Positions 1 to 8,340 of a stretch of DNA of 64,000 bases are shown in pieces. The position numbers and the translations under genes were made by a program. The notes beneath the pieces were generated by a model that saw only the letters and a list, made by a program, of their open reading frames with translations, searched no databases and was not told the origin of the DNA. This DNA is from Phyllobacterium sp. YR531 (GTDB taxonomy: Bacteria; Pseudomonadota; Alphaproteobacteria; Rhizobiales; Rhizobiaceae), in contig NZ_AKIZ01000019.1 of NCBI RefSeq assembly GCF_000282595.1, forward strand, positions 121,621 to 185,620. The letters are read 5' to 3'. The first letter of the stretch is position 1, and every line of letters begins with the position of its first letter.

Positions 1-1
1 G

Positions 2-1858
2 GCAATCAAACATCTCACCGAAACCATCATAAACCAGATCGCGGCGGGCGAAGTTATCGAACGGCCTGCCAGCGTTGTGAAAGAGTTGGTTGAAAATGCC
101 ATCGACGCCGGTGCCACGCGTATCGATATCGTCACTGCCGGTGGTGGAAAGAACCTCATCCGCATAACCGACAATGGTTCGGGCATTCCTTCGGATGAGC
201 TTGCGTTGGCCGTGTCACGGCATTGCACGTCCAAATTGACCGACAATGTGCACGACATCAGAGCTCTTGGTTTTCGCGGTGAAGCGCTGCCATCTATCGG
301 GTCTATCTCGCGGCTTTCCTTGAAATCACGCGTGGCAGATGCTGATTCCGGATTTGAGATTGCCGTCAATGGCGGGCGAATGGATGGGCCACGCCCCACA
401 GGCATGAATGGCGGAACGATTGCCGAAGTGCGTGATCTTTTCTTTTCAACGCCAGCACGCCTGAAATTCATGAAAACGGACCGCGCTGAAGCGACTGCGA
501 TCAGCGACGTCGTTCGGCGTGTTGCGATAGCCTTCCCGCATATCCGCTTCTCCATTACAGGCAGCGACCGTTCTCCGCTGGAAATGGCGGCCACCGGTAT
601 TGGTTCTGCTGGTATGCTGGAACGTATCTCGCAGGTTCTCGGCAAAGACTTTCCAGAGAATGCCATTGCCATAGATGCCATGCGCGATGGAGTAAGGTTG
701 ACTGGCTTTGCGGGCATTCCTGCTTTCAATCGCGCCAACAGCCTGCACCAATTTGCCTATGTGAATGGGCGGCCGGTGCGCGATAAACAGATTTGGGGCG
801 CTACTCGTGGGGCCTATGCAGATGTCATGTCGCGCGACCGCCATCCGGTCGTCGTGTTGTTTCTTAATCTTGATCCCGAACTCGTTGACGTGAACGTTCA
901 TCCGGCAAAAGCAGATGTGCGCTTTCGCGATCCTGGCCTTGTGCGCGGCTTGATTGTCGGAGCAATTCGCGAGGCTCTCGGACAATCTGGAATTCGTGCA
1001 GCAACGACAGGCGCCGAAGGAATGCTGCACTCGTTTCGCCTCGGTGGCGCAGAACCTCGCCTTGCAGCGCAGTCATGGGGTAATGGGAACACCTATTCCA
1101 GTAATCAGAACTATTCGGCTCAGCAATCGCCGTTTCGACCCTTCGAGCAGACACCTGTCGCAGCCAATGATGGGCATGGGCTCGCCGAGGCTGTGCAGGA
1201 ATTTCTTTATGACGGTGCTAATGCGTTAAGCGCTGATGCGCGGGCCAGCACGATTGCTGCACCGCCGGAACTGCTTGCCATGCCGCTTGGTGCCGCCCGC
1301 GCGCAAGTCCATGCAAATTATATAGTCGCCCAGACTGATGACAGCCTTGTCATTGTCGACCAGCATGCCGCGCATGAACGTCTCGTTTATGAAGCGTTGA
1401 AGAACGCACTTCATTCACGCCCCTTACCCGCGCAAATGCTGCTGATCCCGGAAATTGTTGATCTTCCTGAAGATGATGTAGGGCGGCTCGTCGCCCATGC
1501 CGAAACACTCCAACGGTTTGGACTAGGGATAGAGGCGTTCGGCCCGGGAGCAGTTGCCGTGCGGGAAACGCCATCCATGCTGGGCGAGATTGATACGCAA
1601 CAGCTGGTTCGCGACCTTGCAGATGAGATTGCCGAGCATGACACTTCGGACGGATTGAAAGCCATTCTTGATCATGTAGCAGCGACCATGGCTTGCCATG
1701 GTTCGGTCAGGTCCGGAAGGCGGCTTAAGCCTGATGAGATGAACGCATTGCTTCGGCAAATGGAAGCGACGCCGGGATCAGGTACGTGCAATCACGGACG
1801 CCCGACCTATATAGAATTGAAGCTGACAGACATCGAGCGGCTGTTTGGCAGGCGTTAG
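2..1858 (+). CDS. mutL: DNA mismatch repair protein MutL (5' partial)
   Basis: MutL couples mismatch recognition by MutS to strand nicking and removal. The reading frame is open from the left edge, and its first visible residues ([20 protein letters not shown]) are the usual MutL N-terminus, so only the first few codons lie outside the window; a GTG at 77 would cut into the conserved ATPase motif and is not the start. The GHKL ATPase motifs are present: [17 protein letters not shown] and GFRGEAL. The C-terminal domain carries the metal-binding endonuclease motif [12 protein letters not shown], and later ACHGSVRSG and CNHGRPT. This implies the nicking type of MutL found in bacteria without MutH. 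The linker between the two halves is rich in Gln, Asn and Ser, as usual. The stop is at 1856-1858 and a DUF2093 gene follows on the same strand. Confidence 0.97.
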   Translation, partial: AIKHLTETIINQIAAGEVIERPASVVKELVENAIDAGATRIDIVTAGGGKNLIRITDNGSGIPSDELALAVSRHCTSKLTDNVHDIRALGFRGEALPSIGSISRLSLKSRVADADSGFEIAVNGGRMDGPRPTGMNGGTIAEVRDLFFSTPARLKFMKTDRAEATAISDVVRRVAIAFPHIRFSITGSDRSPLEMAATGIGSAGMLERISQVLGKDFPENAIAIDAMRDGVRLTGFAGIPAFNRANSLHQFAYVNGRPVRDKQIWGATRGAYADVMSRDRHPVVVLFLNLDPELVDVNVHPAKADVRFRDPGLVRGLIVGAIREALGQSGIRAATTGAEGMLHSFRLGGAEPRLAAQSWGNGNTYSSNQNYSAQQSPFRPFEQTPVAANDGHGLAEAVQEFLYDGANALSADARASTIAAPPELLAMPLGAARAQVHANYIVAQTDDSLVIVDQHAAHERLVYEALKNALHSRPLPAQMLLIPEIVDLPEDDVGRLVAHAETLQRFGLGIEAFGPGAVAVRETPSMLGEIDTQQLVRDLADEIAEHDTSDGLKAILDHVAATMACHGSVRSGRRLKPDEMNALLRQMEATPGSGTCNHGRPTYIELKLTDIERLFGRR

Positions 1859-1926
1859 AGCCAGAGCTTGACCGCGAAAGTCGTAAGGCCGTAAATAGCG
1901 GCTACTGATAAACTGGAACAGATGTA

Positions 1927-2163
1927 ATGAACCGATTTGAAGGCCCCGGCTCGCGAGAAGCCAAGATTCGCTACCTTGATGGCGACTTTCAGGTTTTGTC
2001 GCCGGGTGCCTATGTGCTGTGTGCAGTTACCGCAGAAAAGATTGCTATCGATGAACTAAGATATTGGAGCGTCGCCCGGCAGGAGCCTTATGTCGATGCC
2101 CGTACATCGTTCAATCGCGAACTTCAGGAAAATCCCGATTTGCGGCAGCGGAGCAAAGGTTGA
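1927..2163 (+). CDS. DUF2093 family protein
   Basis: A 78-residue soluble protein with no signal peptide or membrane segment. The central stretch (KIRYLDGDFQVLSPGAYVLC, then YWSVARQEPYVDA) matches what I recall of the DUF2093 family, a short alphaproteobacterial family of unknown function. The start is the ATG at 1927, 68 bases after mutL; upstream I see only a weak ribosome binding site. The stop is two bases before the ATG of the next gene, so the two are probably translated from one message. No function can be assigned from sequence alone. Confidence 0.8.
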   Translation: MNRFEGPGSREAKIRYLDGDFQVLSPGAYVLCAVTAEKIAIDELRYWSVARQEPYVDARTSFNRELQENPDLRQRSKG

Positions 2164-2165
2164 AC

Positions 2166-2612
2166 ATGCAGAACCGTCGTACGCTGCTGCTTTCCATTGT
2201 AGGTTTTGGCCTTGCTATCAGCGGTTGCGCGACCAACACTCCGGCTCCAGCCTATAGCGGGCCGACAAAAACTATTCGCGGTTATTTGCAAGGGCCACCC
2301 TATGCCCGGCTTACTGCCAGCACGGTTGTATTTATAACTGCATATGATGCCACCAATGGCGCAACGGGTTCCATGCCCAAAATCGGCGCGACCAGCTTTA
2401 CGCTCAATCGCAATGGTTATTTCCCAGTCGCCTATGAGATCGAGATTCCGGCAAGCCATGCAGCACCGCGAATTTCGCTTGCAGTGGAAATGCGCCAGTA
2501 TGGCAGGGTGACATTCACCAATGATCGGCAATACAGCCAGACGACCGGACGCAATCTCGACATACCCGTAAGAGAAGCGCCGCCACGGGTGAAAAGCCGC
2601 AATTACCTATAG
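2166..2612 (+). CDS. YbaY-like lipoprotein
   Basis: A 148-residue exported protein. The N-terminus has Arg-Arg, a hydrophobic stretch and a lipobox ending in SGC (Cys at about residue 20), so it should be a lipid-anchored envelope protein. The mature part looks like the YbaY lipoprotein domain (beta-rich, with VAYEIEIPAS, and YGRVTFTNDRQYS near the end), though the match is by eye. A longer in-frame start at 2064 overlaps the DUF2093 gene and would bury the signal peptide, so the ATG at 2166 is chosen. The 3' end overlaps the end of the convergent lpxK gene by six bases, leaving no room for a terminator between them. Confidence 0.75.
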   Translation: MQNRRTLLLSIVGFGLAISGCATNTPAPAYSGPTKTIRGYLQGPPYARLTASTVVFITAYDATNGATGSMPKIGATSFTLNRNGYFPVAYEIEIPASHAAPRISLAVEMRQYGRVTFTNDRQYSQTTGRNLDIPVREAPPRVKSRNYL

Positions 2613-3638
2613 AGTTTTGAGGGCTCGAGCCTTTGCACGCTCGCGCGTATCCCGGATAATGTTCTGTGCCGTTTGTGGATGGTTGAAAATCAGATCCACC
2701 TCCAGAACGAGCGTCTGTTCAGCGAGCTTTCTGGCAGTAGGGCTGCCGTCAAGCAATCGCACATGATCCTTTGCAGTCGTAATCAAAGTAAGGTGGTTCT
2801 CGGCAGCATCCTTGATTAAGTCTGCTGCCTCTTCATCCGTAAAAGGATGGTGATCCGGAAACGGCTTTGTTTGGACAATCTCAAGTCTTTCCTCATTCAA
2901 GGTTGTAAAGAACTTTGACGGATCGCCAATGCCGGCAAAAGCCAAGAAACGCTGCTGCGAAATGTGCTCAACCCCAACCGGTCGCAGTACAGCTTCGTAA
3001 ATTGGTTTTGCCGCCCTTGCCGCACTGCGAACGACTTGGTCCGCGCCACTAGCAGTGCCAATCTTGAGCAGCGCGTCGGTCCGAACCAGTTGGTCAGTCA
3101 AGGGTGCACGCAAAGGCCCGGCAGGAAGAACTTTGCCGTTGCCTATGCCCCTGCCCGCATCCACGACCATAAGTGCATAATCGAAATGCAACCGGGCGCT
3201 TTGGAAACCATCGTCCATGATGATGAAATCACACCCGCCCTCGATCAGAGCTGACGCACCGGCAACGCGGTCAGCACAAACGACAACCTGTGCGTGACGT
3301 GCCAACAGGATAGGTTCATCGCCAACATGACGAGCGCTATCGTGCTCAGGGTCAACTTTATGCAAACCGGAGAACGCACCGCCATAGCCACGCGAAACGA
3401 TGCCGGGCTTCAAACCGGCAGACTTCGCTGCCTTGGCAAGCGCAATGGATGTTGGGGTTTTACCGGCACCACCGACTGTGAAGTTACCAACACACAGTAC
3501 CGGGACCGGAACTGTTGGCGGAGTAGCCCGCCGGATACGGCGGCCAGCAACAGCACCATATATCCTGGCCAATGGGCTCAGGGCCCGCGCGCGCCAATCC
3601 GGCTTTTCCCACCAGAATGGAGGCGCTTCCGACGTCAT
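2607..3638 (-). CDS. lpxK: Tetraacyldisaccharide 4'-kinase LpxK
   Basis: LpxK phosphorylates the 4' position of the lipid A disaccharide on the cytoplasmic face of the inner membrane. The protein has 343 residues, normal for the family. The P-loop GNFTVGGAGKTP is at about residues 51-62, the conserved SRGYGG follows at about 82, and DDGFQ, typical of LpxK, is at about 142-146. The start codon overlaps the stop of waaA by four bases (ATGA), so the two are translationally coupled. It is the last gene of a leftward operon that builds the inner part of lipopolysaccharide. Confidence 0.96.
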   Translation of the reverse strand: MTSEAPPFWWEKPDWRARALSPLARIYGAVAGRRIRRATPPTVPVPVLCVGNFTVGGAGKTPTSIALAKAAKSAGLKPGIVSRGYGGAFSGLHKVDPEHDSARHVGDEPILLARHAQVVVCADRVAGASALIEGGCDFIIMDDGFQSARLHFDYALMVVDAGRGIGNGKVLPAGPLRAPLTDQLVRTDALLKIGTASGADQVVRSAARAAKPIYEAVLRPVGVEHISQQRFLAFAGIGDPSKFFTTLNEERLEIVQTKPFPDHHPFTDEEAADLIKDAAENHLTLITTAKDHVRLLDGSPTARKLAEQTLVLEVDLIFNHPQTAQNIIRDTRERAKARALKTL

Positions 3639-4957
3639 TTCCAGGTACTTTCACGATTGGATAGACGGGCTTGCAATACCAGAGGCTGCAGAAAGGGTTC
3701 CAATGCGGTCATGGTACGTGACAGTGATCCACGCATGTCCTCGACAGTCTTCAATCCCGCGTCGATCATGATCTGTCGTTCAGCAGGATTGTTGAACAGA
3801 TAGTTCACCGCCCCGGCCAGCATATCCTTGTCGCGTACAAGTTTAGCTGCGCCATTCTTAATAAGGCGCTGGTAGGAGTCGCGGAAATTCTGAACATTCC
3901 GACCCGAGAGGATCGCGGATTTCAGCATGGCAGGCTCAAGCGGGTTCTGACCGCCTTGTGCAGTCAGTGAACGGCCAACAAACGCAATCTCCGCCATTCT
4001 CAGATAAAGCCCCATATCGCCTATGGTATCGCCGATAAAAATATCAGTTTCCGGCTCAATCGTATCATTGCGGCTGCGCAGGGCAACCTTCATTCCCATG
4101 GCTTCGATCTGGGTTGCCACTTCTGACGCACGATCAGGATGCCTTGGGACAAGGATCGTCAGCAAATCGCGATGCCTTGCCTTGAGCATTTGGTGAACTT
4201 GCGCAACGATTTCCTCTTCGCCCTGATGCGTAGAAATTGCCGCCCACGTCTTACGCGACCCGATCATCGTCTGAAGTTCTGCCAACTGCGAATTGTCTAC
4301 AGGCGGAACAGCGGTATCGACTTTTAGATTGCCCGATACAGTAACCGGGCGCGCGCCAAGAGTACGAAAACGCTCGCCGTCAACATCGGACTGAGCAACA
4401 ACATGCGCGAGATTCTCGAACAGAGCCTCTGCAATTGACGCCCGCTTGTGCCACGCAGCAAAGGAGCGATCCGACAGTCGCCCATTCACCAGAACCTGCG
4501 GCACCCGGCGGGTTCCAAGCTCGAGAATTGTCATCGGCCATATCTCCGACTCGCATATTACCGCAAGGTCCGGTTGCCAATGAGCAAGGAAACGATCGAC
4601 TGCCGGTTTGAGATCAAGCGGCACATACTGGTGAATGACACGATCTCCAAGACGATCCTGAACCATCTTCGCGGACGTCACTGTGCCAGTGGTCAAGACC
4701 ACATGGATTCCCATTTCGACGATAGCTTCAACCAGAGGTGTCACAGCCGAGGTTTCACCAACGCTGGCGGCGTGAACCCAGACCAATGGTCCCGAAGGAC
4801 GCGCCACACTGGCTACGCCATAACGTTCGCCCTGGCGGCCACGCTCTTCCTTGCCTTTGCTGGCACGGAAAGCAACATAGGCACCGACAACGGGGAAAAT
4901 AATAGCACCTGCCCACCGGTAAGTTCCCAGTGCTAGCCTAGCCCACCTCTCGCTCAT
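3635..4957 (-). CDS. waaA: 3-deoxy-D-manno-octulosonic acid transferase (Kdo transferase)
   Basis: WaaA (KdtA) adds Kdo from CMP-Kdo to the lipid A precursor. The 440-residue protein has an N-terminal membrane anchor at about residues 10-30, the acceptor-side motif HAASVGE at about 62-68 with the catalytic Glu at 68, and the donor-binding loop GGQNPLEP toward the C-terminus. The start overlaps the stop of the upstream acyltransferase gene by four bases (ATGA), and the stop overlaps the lpxK start in the same way. Whether it adds one or two Kdo residues cannot be told from the sequence. Confidence 0.96.
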   Translation of the reverse strand: MSERWARLALGTYRWAGAIIFPVVGAYVAFRASKGKEERGRQGERYGVASVARPSGPLVWVHAASVGETSAVTPLVEAIVEMGIHVVLTTGTVTSAKMVQDRLGDRVIHQYVPLDLKPAVDRFLAHWQPDLAVICESEIWPMTILELGTRRVPQVLVNGRLSDRSFAAWHKRASIAEALFENLAHVVAQSDVDGERFRTLGARPVTVSGNLKVDTAVPPVDNSQLAELQTMIGSRKTWAAISTHQGEEEIVAQVHQMLKARHRDLLTILVPRHPDRASEVATQIEAMGMKVALRSRNDTIEPETDIFIGDTIGDMGLYLRMAEIAFVGRSLTAQGGQNPLEPAMLKSAILSGRNVQNFRDSYQRLIKNGAAKLVRDKDMLAGAVNYLFNNPAERQIMIDAGLKTVEDMRGSLSRTMTALEPFLQPLVLQARLSNRESTWK

Positions 4958-5754
4958 GCCGCGCCATCCACAAGCTGGTGCACGCGGAGCGTATTCGCAT
5001 TCAGGCTGTCCGTAAGTTCAACGCGCTTGGCTTCCAGCATGGCGTCATCAGCATCCTGAGGTACAAAAATCGGGTCGCCGACAATCAATCCAGATTTGCC
5101 GAATGGCAATGGAATAGTTGTCTTATCCCAACTCTTTTCAAGAACCTTACGACGCGAGGTCAGGTAGCAGATAGGAAGAATCGGACGTCCCGATAATTTT
5201 GCAAGCAGAACAACACCTATGCCTGACTGGCGAGGCGTACCATGGGGAATATCAGCAATCATTGCAGCAGTCTTGCCATCCTTCAGCGCCTTTTTTAGGG
5301 CAAGCAATGCACGAGCACCGCCCTTCTCTGTGCCTTTTGTGCGATCCCTTCCGCCCGAACCACGGATAATCTCAACACCAAAACGCTCGGCAACGCGAGC
5401 ATTCAACTCTGCGTCCTTACTGCGCGAGAACATTGCAACAAAACGAACATTGCGCGGCATCAAAAACGGAGCCATCAGATGCTGGCCGTGCCACGCAACA
5501 GCGATGAACGGCTCGCCGCCACGCTTCATGTCTTCAACGTCGGATGAGCCTGCAAGGCGGGGATTAGTAGCATTCACCAGTCGGAAAAACTGGGTGATGA
5601 GCCAAACAATCATCGAGCGCACGACCGGCGAATTGGCCAAAGGTCCACGGACAGAACGCCAGAAGCGCTTCAGCAGTCCCTTTTTCTTCTTAGGGGAAGA
5701 TTTGGAGGTCACCGTGATTTCGCTAACTGGCATTTCGTTGTCTTGTGGGGTCAC
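4954..5754 (-). CDS. DUF374 lysophospholipid acyltransferase family protein
   Basis: A 266-residue protein with a lysine-rich N-terminus followed by a hydrophobic segment (VVRSMIVWLITQFF) and an acyltransferase-like core. The pattern HGQHLMAPFL, then RGSGGRDRTKGTEKGGARAL, then ADIPHGTPRQSG is that of the DUF374 family, which is often found just before waaA and lpxK. An acyl transfer role in lipid A or core assembly is inferred from the family and the operon. The frame begins with a GTG at 5754, preceded by AGGT at a suitable distance; an ATG at 5733 is an alternative. Only four bases separate it from the DUF4170 gene upstream. Confidence 0.88.
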   Translation of the reverse strand: MTPQDNEMPVSEITVTSKSSPKKKKGLLKRFWRSVRGPLANSPVVRSMIVWLITQFFRLVNATNPRLAGSSDVEDMKRGGEPFIAVAWHGQHLMAPFLMPRNVRFVAMFSRSKDAELNARVAERFGVEIIRGSGGRDRTKGTEKGGARALLALKKALKDGKTAAMIADIPHGTPRQSGIGVVLLAKLSGRPILPICYLTSRRKVLEKSWDKTTIPLPFGKSGLIVGDPIFVPQDADDAMLEAKRVELTDSLNANTLRVHQLVDGAA

Positions 5755-5758
5755 ACGA

Positions 5759-6007
5759 TCAACCTGATTTACCCGTTACCGGGTCGAGCAGCTTGTGCAT
5801 GTGGACAATGAAATAGCGCATATGCGCATTGTCTACCGTCTGTTGAGCTTTGGATTTCCAGGCGCGCTGTGCAGTCTCGAAGTTTGGATAGATGCCAACA
5901 ATATCCAGATTGTCGAGATCGCGGAACTCAACCCCGCCCAACTTCTTAAGCTCACCACCAAAAACCAGATGCAGCAGTTGTTTTGGATCGGATGTTTCTT
6001 CGCTCAT
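5759..6007 (-). CDS. DUF4170 family protein
   Basis: An 82-residue soluble protein. The phrases LHLVFGGELKKL and FRDLDNLDIVGIYPNFETA, and the end MRYFIVHMHKLLDP, are those of DUF4170, a small alphaproteobacterial family of unknown function. It sits between the CysQ-like phosphatase (46 bases upstream) and the acyltransferase gene (four bases downstream), so it is probably a member of the lipid A operon. A role as an accessory factor for that pathway is only suggested by position. Confidence 0.85.
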   Translation of the reverse strand: MSEETSDPKQLLHLVFGGELKKLGGVEFRDLDNLDIVGIYPNFETAQRAWKSKAQQTVDNAHMRYFIVHMHKLLDPVTGKSG

Positions 6008-6053
6008 AATTACTTGTCCAGATTTTAGTCAAAGATTGGGAAGGTTAGACTAT

Positions 6054-6866
6054 TTAGCCGAAGGCCGTGCCCGCTACAATGTTCAGCATGTTATCCATTA
6101 GTAGACCACTTGCCGCAACCAAAGCACCGTGCCGGTAGTCGCCCGTCTGCGTATTGCGCAGACCGTAGGTGAGTGCTTTACCTTCCGCTGTCAAGACATT
6201 GCCACCAGCTTCCGACAAAATGAGATCGGCAGCGGCAAGGTCCCAATCGTGAGAATTCGGCCTCACGATTGTTCCGGCGAGATCACCACGGGCGACCATT
6301 GCGAGCCTGTATGCCAGGGAAGCAATATGTGGGGCACGTTCAATCGAGCCGAGGAAGTATTCCGGCAGCTTGTTAAGATAATTACCCGGGGCAGCCACCT
6401 TGAAAGGGCGATTTTCTGCCTGAACGCGGATTGCGCTGCCGTTCTGATCCGCTCCACCGCCCGGCAATGCACTTATCGTTTCATTGCGTGCAGGACATTC
6501 GAGTACACCTGCAACCGGGCGACCATTCTCGATGACAGCGACGCTAACGCACCACACGTCGATACCCTCGATAAAAGCGCGCGTCCCATCAATCGGATCA
6601 ACAACGAAAAAGCGCTGCCTTGAAGAAACAGCCGCCCGCTCGTCCAGCGTTTCTTCAGATATCCAGCCATAATCCGGGCGCGCGGTAAGCAATATGTCCT
6701 TGAGATACTTATCCGCTGCAAGATCAGCTTCCGTAACGGGCGAATTGCCTGTCTTGAGCCAAATCTGTGGTGACTGCCCATAATAGGACAGCGCGATTTT
6801 CCCGGCTCCGGCAGCAGCCTCAAGGATCAGGTCAAGATCGTCACGATTTTGTTTACTTGCCGGCAA
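6054..6866 (-). CDS. Inositol monophosphatase family protein, probable 3'(2'),5'-bisphosphate nucleotidase
   Basis: A 270-residue Mg-dependent phosphatase of the inositol monophosphatase superfamily. The metal site motifs are clear: EE in WISEETLD, DPIDGTRAF, and WDLAAADLILSEAGG near the end. Within the superfamily it looks most like CysQ, which removes the 3' phosphate from PAP made during sulfate assimilation, but inositol or other sugar phosphates cannot be excluded. Its start overlaps the end of pmbA by 14 bases, so the two are co-translated. In rhizobia a gene of this type is commonly placed ahead of the waaA/lpxK cluster. Confidence 0.88.
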   Translation of the reverse strand: MPASKQNRDDLDLILEAAAGAGKIALSYYGQSPQIWLKTGNSPVTEADLAADKYLKDILLTARPDYGWISEETLDERAAVSSRQRFFVVDPIDGTRAFIEGIDVWCVSVAVIENGRPVAGVLECPARNETISALPGGGADQNGSAIRVQAENRPFKVAAPGNYLNKLPEYFLGSIERAPHIASLAYRLAMVARGDLAGTIVRPNSHDWDLAAADLILSEAGGNVLTAEGKALTYGLRNTQTGDYRHGALVAASGLLMDNMLNIVAGTAFG

Positions 6867-8202
6867 GTGTCATGCCTTCAATGAGCAGTGTGGGGCTTGC
6901 CACGCCGAAATTGCGATCAATGTCATTTCCAACGGTAAGATTGAGGAACATTTCCTTCAGATTCGACGCCAAGGTGACTTCGCTTACGGGGAATGCCAAT
7001 TCTCCATTCTCAATCCAGTATCCACTGGCACCACGGCTATACTCGCCGGTTATCATATCTACACCCTGCCCGAACAATTCGGTAACGTAAAAACCCGTGC
7101 CAACGTCACGAATAAGTTCTTCCGGCGTCTTCTCGCCGGGTTCGATAGCGAAATTCGTCGAAGAAGGCACGACCGTGGACCCCGAGCGCGTGCCGCGTCC
7201 ATTGGTCGTCAAACCAAGCTCTTTGGCTGTCGATGTGGACAAGAACCAATGCTTCAATATGCCGTTTTCAACCATGTTCAATGGTGTGCCCTCGAGGCCT
7301 TCTCCGTCGAAAGGTCTCGACGCGGACCCGCGCGCGCGCAAAGGATCATCAGTTACATTGATCGTATCGCGAAGAATTTTGGTTTCCATCCGGTCCTTGA
7401 GAAAGCTGGTTTTGCGCGCAACCGATGCACCATTGATTGCACTTGCCAGATGTGATGCAATGCCGCGGGCAACGCGTGGGTCATAAACCACATTGACCTT
7501 ACCGGTCTGAGCCTGACGCGCATTCAGCCGCTTTACCGCCCGTTCGCCGGCAGAGCGGCCGATAGACGCGGCGTCTTCCAACTCATCAAAATAAATACGC
7601 GAAGAAAAATCATAGTCGCGCTCCATCCCGGTTCCGGTTCCGGCAATCGCACTGACGGAACGCGAAAACCGCGAACCATTATAAGAGCCGGCAAAGCCAC
7701 CAGATGTGACCAGAACAAGCCCGCCCATTCCGGCGGAAGCAGAGCCACCCCCGGAATTGGTTACACCCTCAACGCCCAACGCTGCTTCTTCCGCGGCGAG
7801 AGCAGCTTCGGTCAATTGCGCCGCGTCCACACTGGTTGGATCATAAAGCTGAAGATCGCGAATATTGCGAACGAGCTGGTCCCTTGCCGCCAGCCCTTCA
7901 TATGCATCGTCCGGTGAGACCTTGGCCATTGCAACGGCACGCTCGGCCAGGACTTTGGGATCAGACCCCGCATTGGCGGAGATACTTGCGATCTTGCGTC
8001 CCACGAAGACCCGCAGTGAAAACTCATCGCTTTCGGAAGATTCTGTCGACTCTACTTTTCCCAGACGCACGCTGACAGCGGTAGAGCGCGAACGGATGAC
8101 GACTGCATCTGCTGCATCTGCTCCCGCACGCCTTGCGGCCTCTACAAGCGCTGTGGCATTGTCTACAAATTCGCGGGAATTTACCGGCTCGACCATATTC
8201 AT
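6853..8202 (-). CDS. pmbA: TldD/PmbA family protein, PmbA (TldE) subunit
   Basis: PmbA and TldD form a heteromeric protease that trims unfolded peptides and matures some ribosomally made peptides. This protein of about 449 residues has the family layout: an N-terminal alpha-beta domain (AADAVVIRSRSTAVSVR) and a C-terminal beta domain (TSGGFAGSYNGSRFS, later GRGTRSGSTVVPSSTNF). I find no HExxxH zinc motif, which is carried by TldD, so it is the non-catalytic PmbA partner; tldD is not in the window. In-frame starts exist at 8247, 8220, 8202 and 8196; the AGAG just upstream best fits 8202 or 8196. First gene of the leftward operon. Confidence 0.9.
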   Translation of the reverse strand: MNMVEPVNSREFVDNATALVEAARRAGADAADAVVIRSRSTAVSVRLGKVESTESSESDEFSLRVFVGRKIASISANAGSDPKVLAERAVAMAKVSPDDAYEGLAARDQLVRNIRDLQLYDPTSVDAAQLTEAALAAEEAALGVEGVTNSGGGSASAGMGGLVLVTSGGFAGSYNGSRFSRSVSAIAGTGTGMERDYDFSSRIYFDELEDAASIGRSAGERAVKRLNARQAQTGKVNVVYDPRVARGIASHLASAINGASVARKTSFLKDRMETKILRDTINVTDDPLRARGSASRPFDGEGLEGTPLNMVENGILKHWFLSTSTAKELGLTTNGRGTRSGSTVVPSSTNFAIEPGEKTPEELIRDVGTGFYVTELFGQGVDMITGEYSRGASGYWIENGELAFPVSEVTLASNLKEMFLNLTVGNDIDRNFGVASPTLLIEGMTLAGK

Positions 8203-8238
8203 CTCTAAGGTTGATTGCATGATAGGATGCGAGGACTT

Positions 8239-8256
8239 ATCTGACAAAAGTCAGAT
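8239..8256. promoter_or_regulatory. 7-base inverted repeat between divergent pmbA and kefB
   Basis: ATCTGAC, a 4-base AAAA loop, then GTCAGAT: a perfect 18-base palindromic site in the gap shared by two divergent genes. It could be an operator for either direction. There is no T-run, so it is not a terminator. It would lie inside the pmbA gene only if the longest start (8247) were used. Confidence 0.4.
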
Positions 8257-8340
8257 GATGTACTCCACCCTATATGGTGCAAATCAGGGTCTATCAAGGC
8301 AAACACACGCAACATTTTTTCAGGTCCGGATTACGAGCAC

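Noticed and set aside
77..1858. GTG at 77 as the mutL start
   Set aside because: The open frame continues to the left edge with the conserved MutL N-terminus, so the gene is cut by the window.
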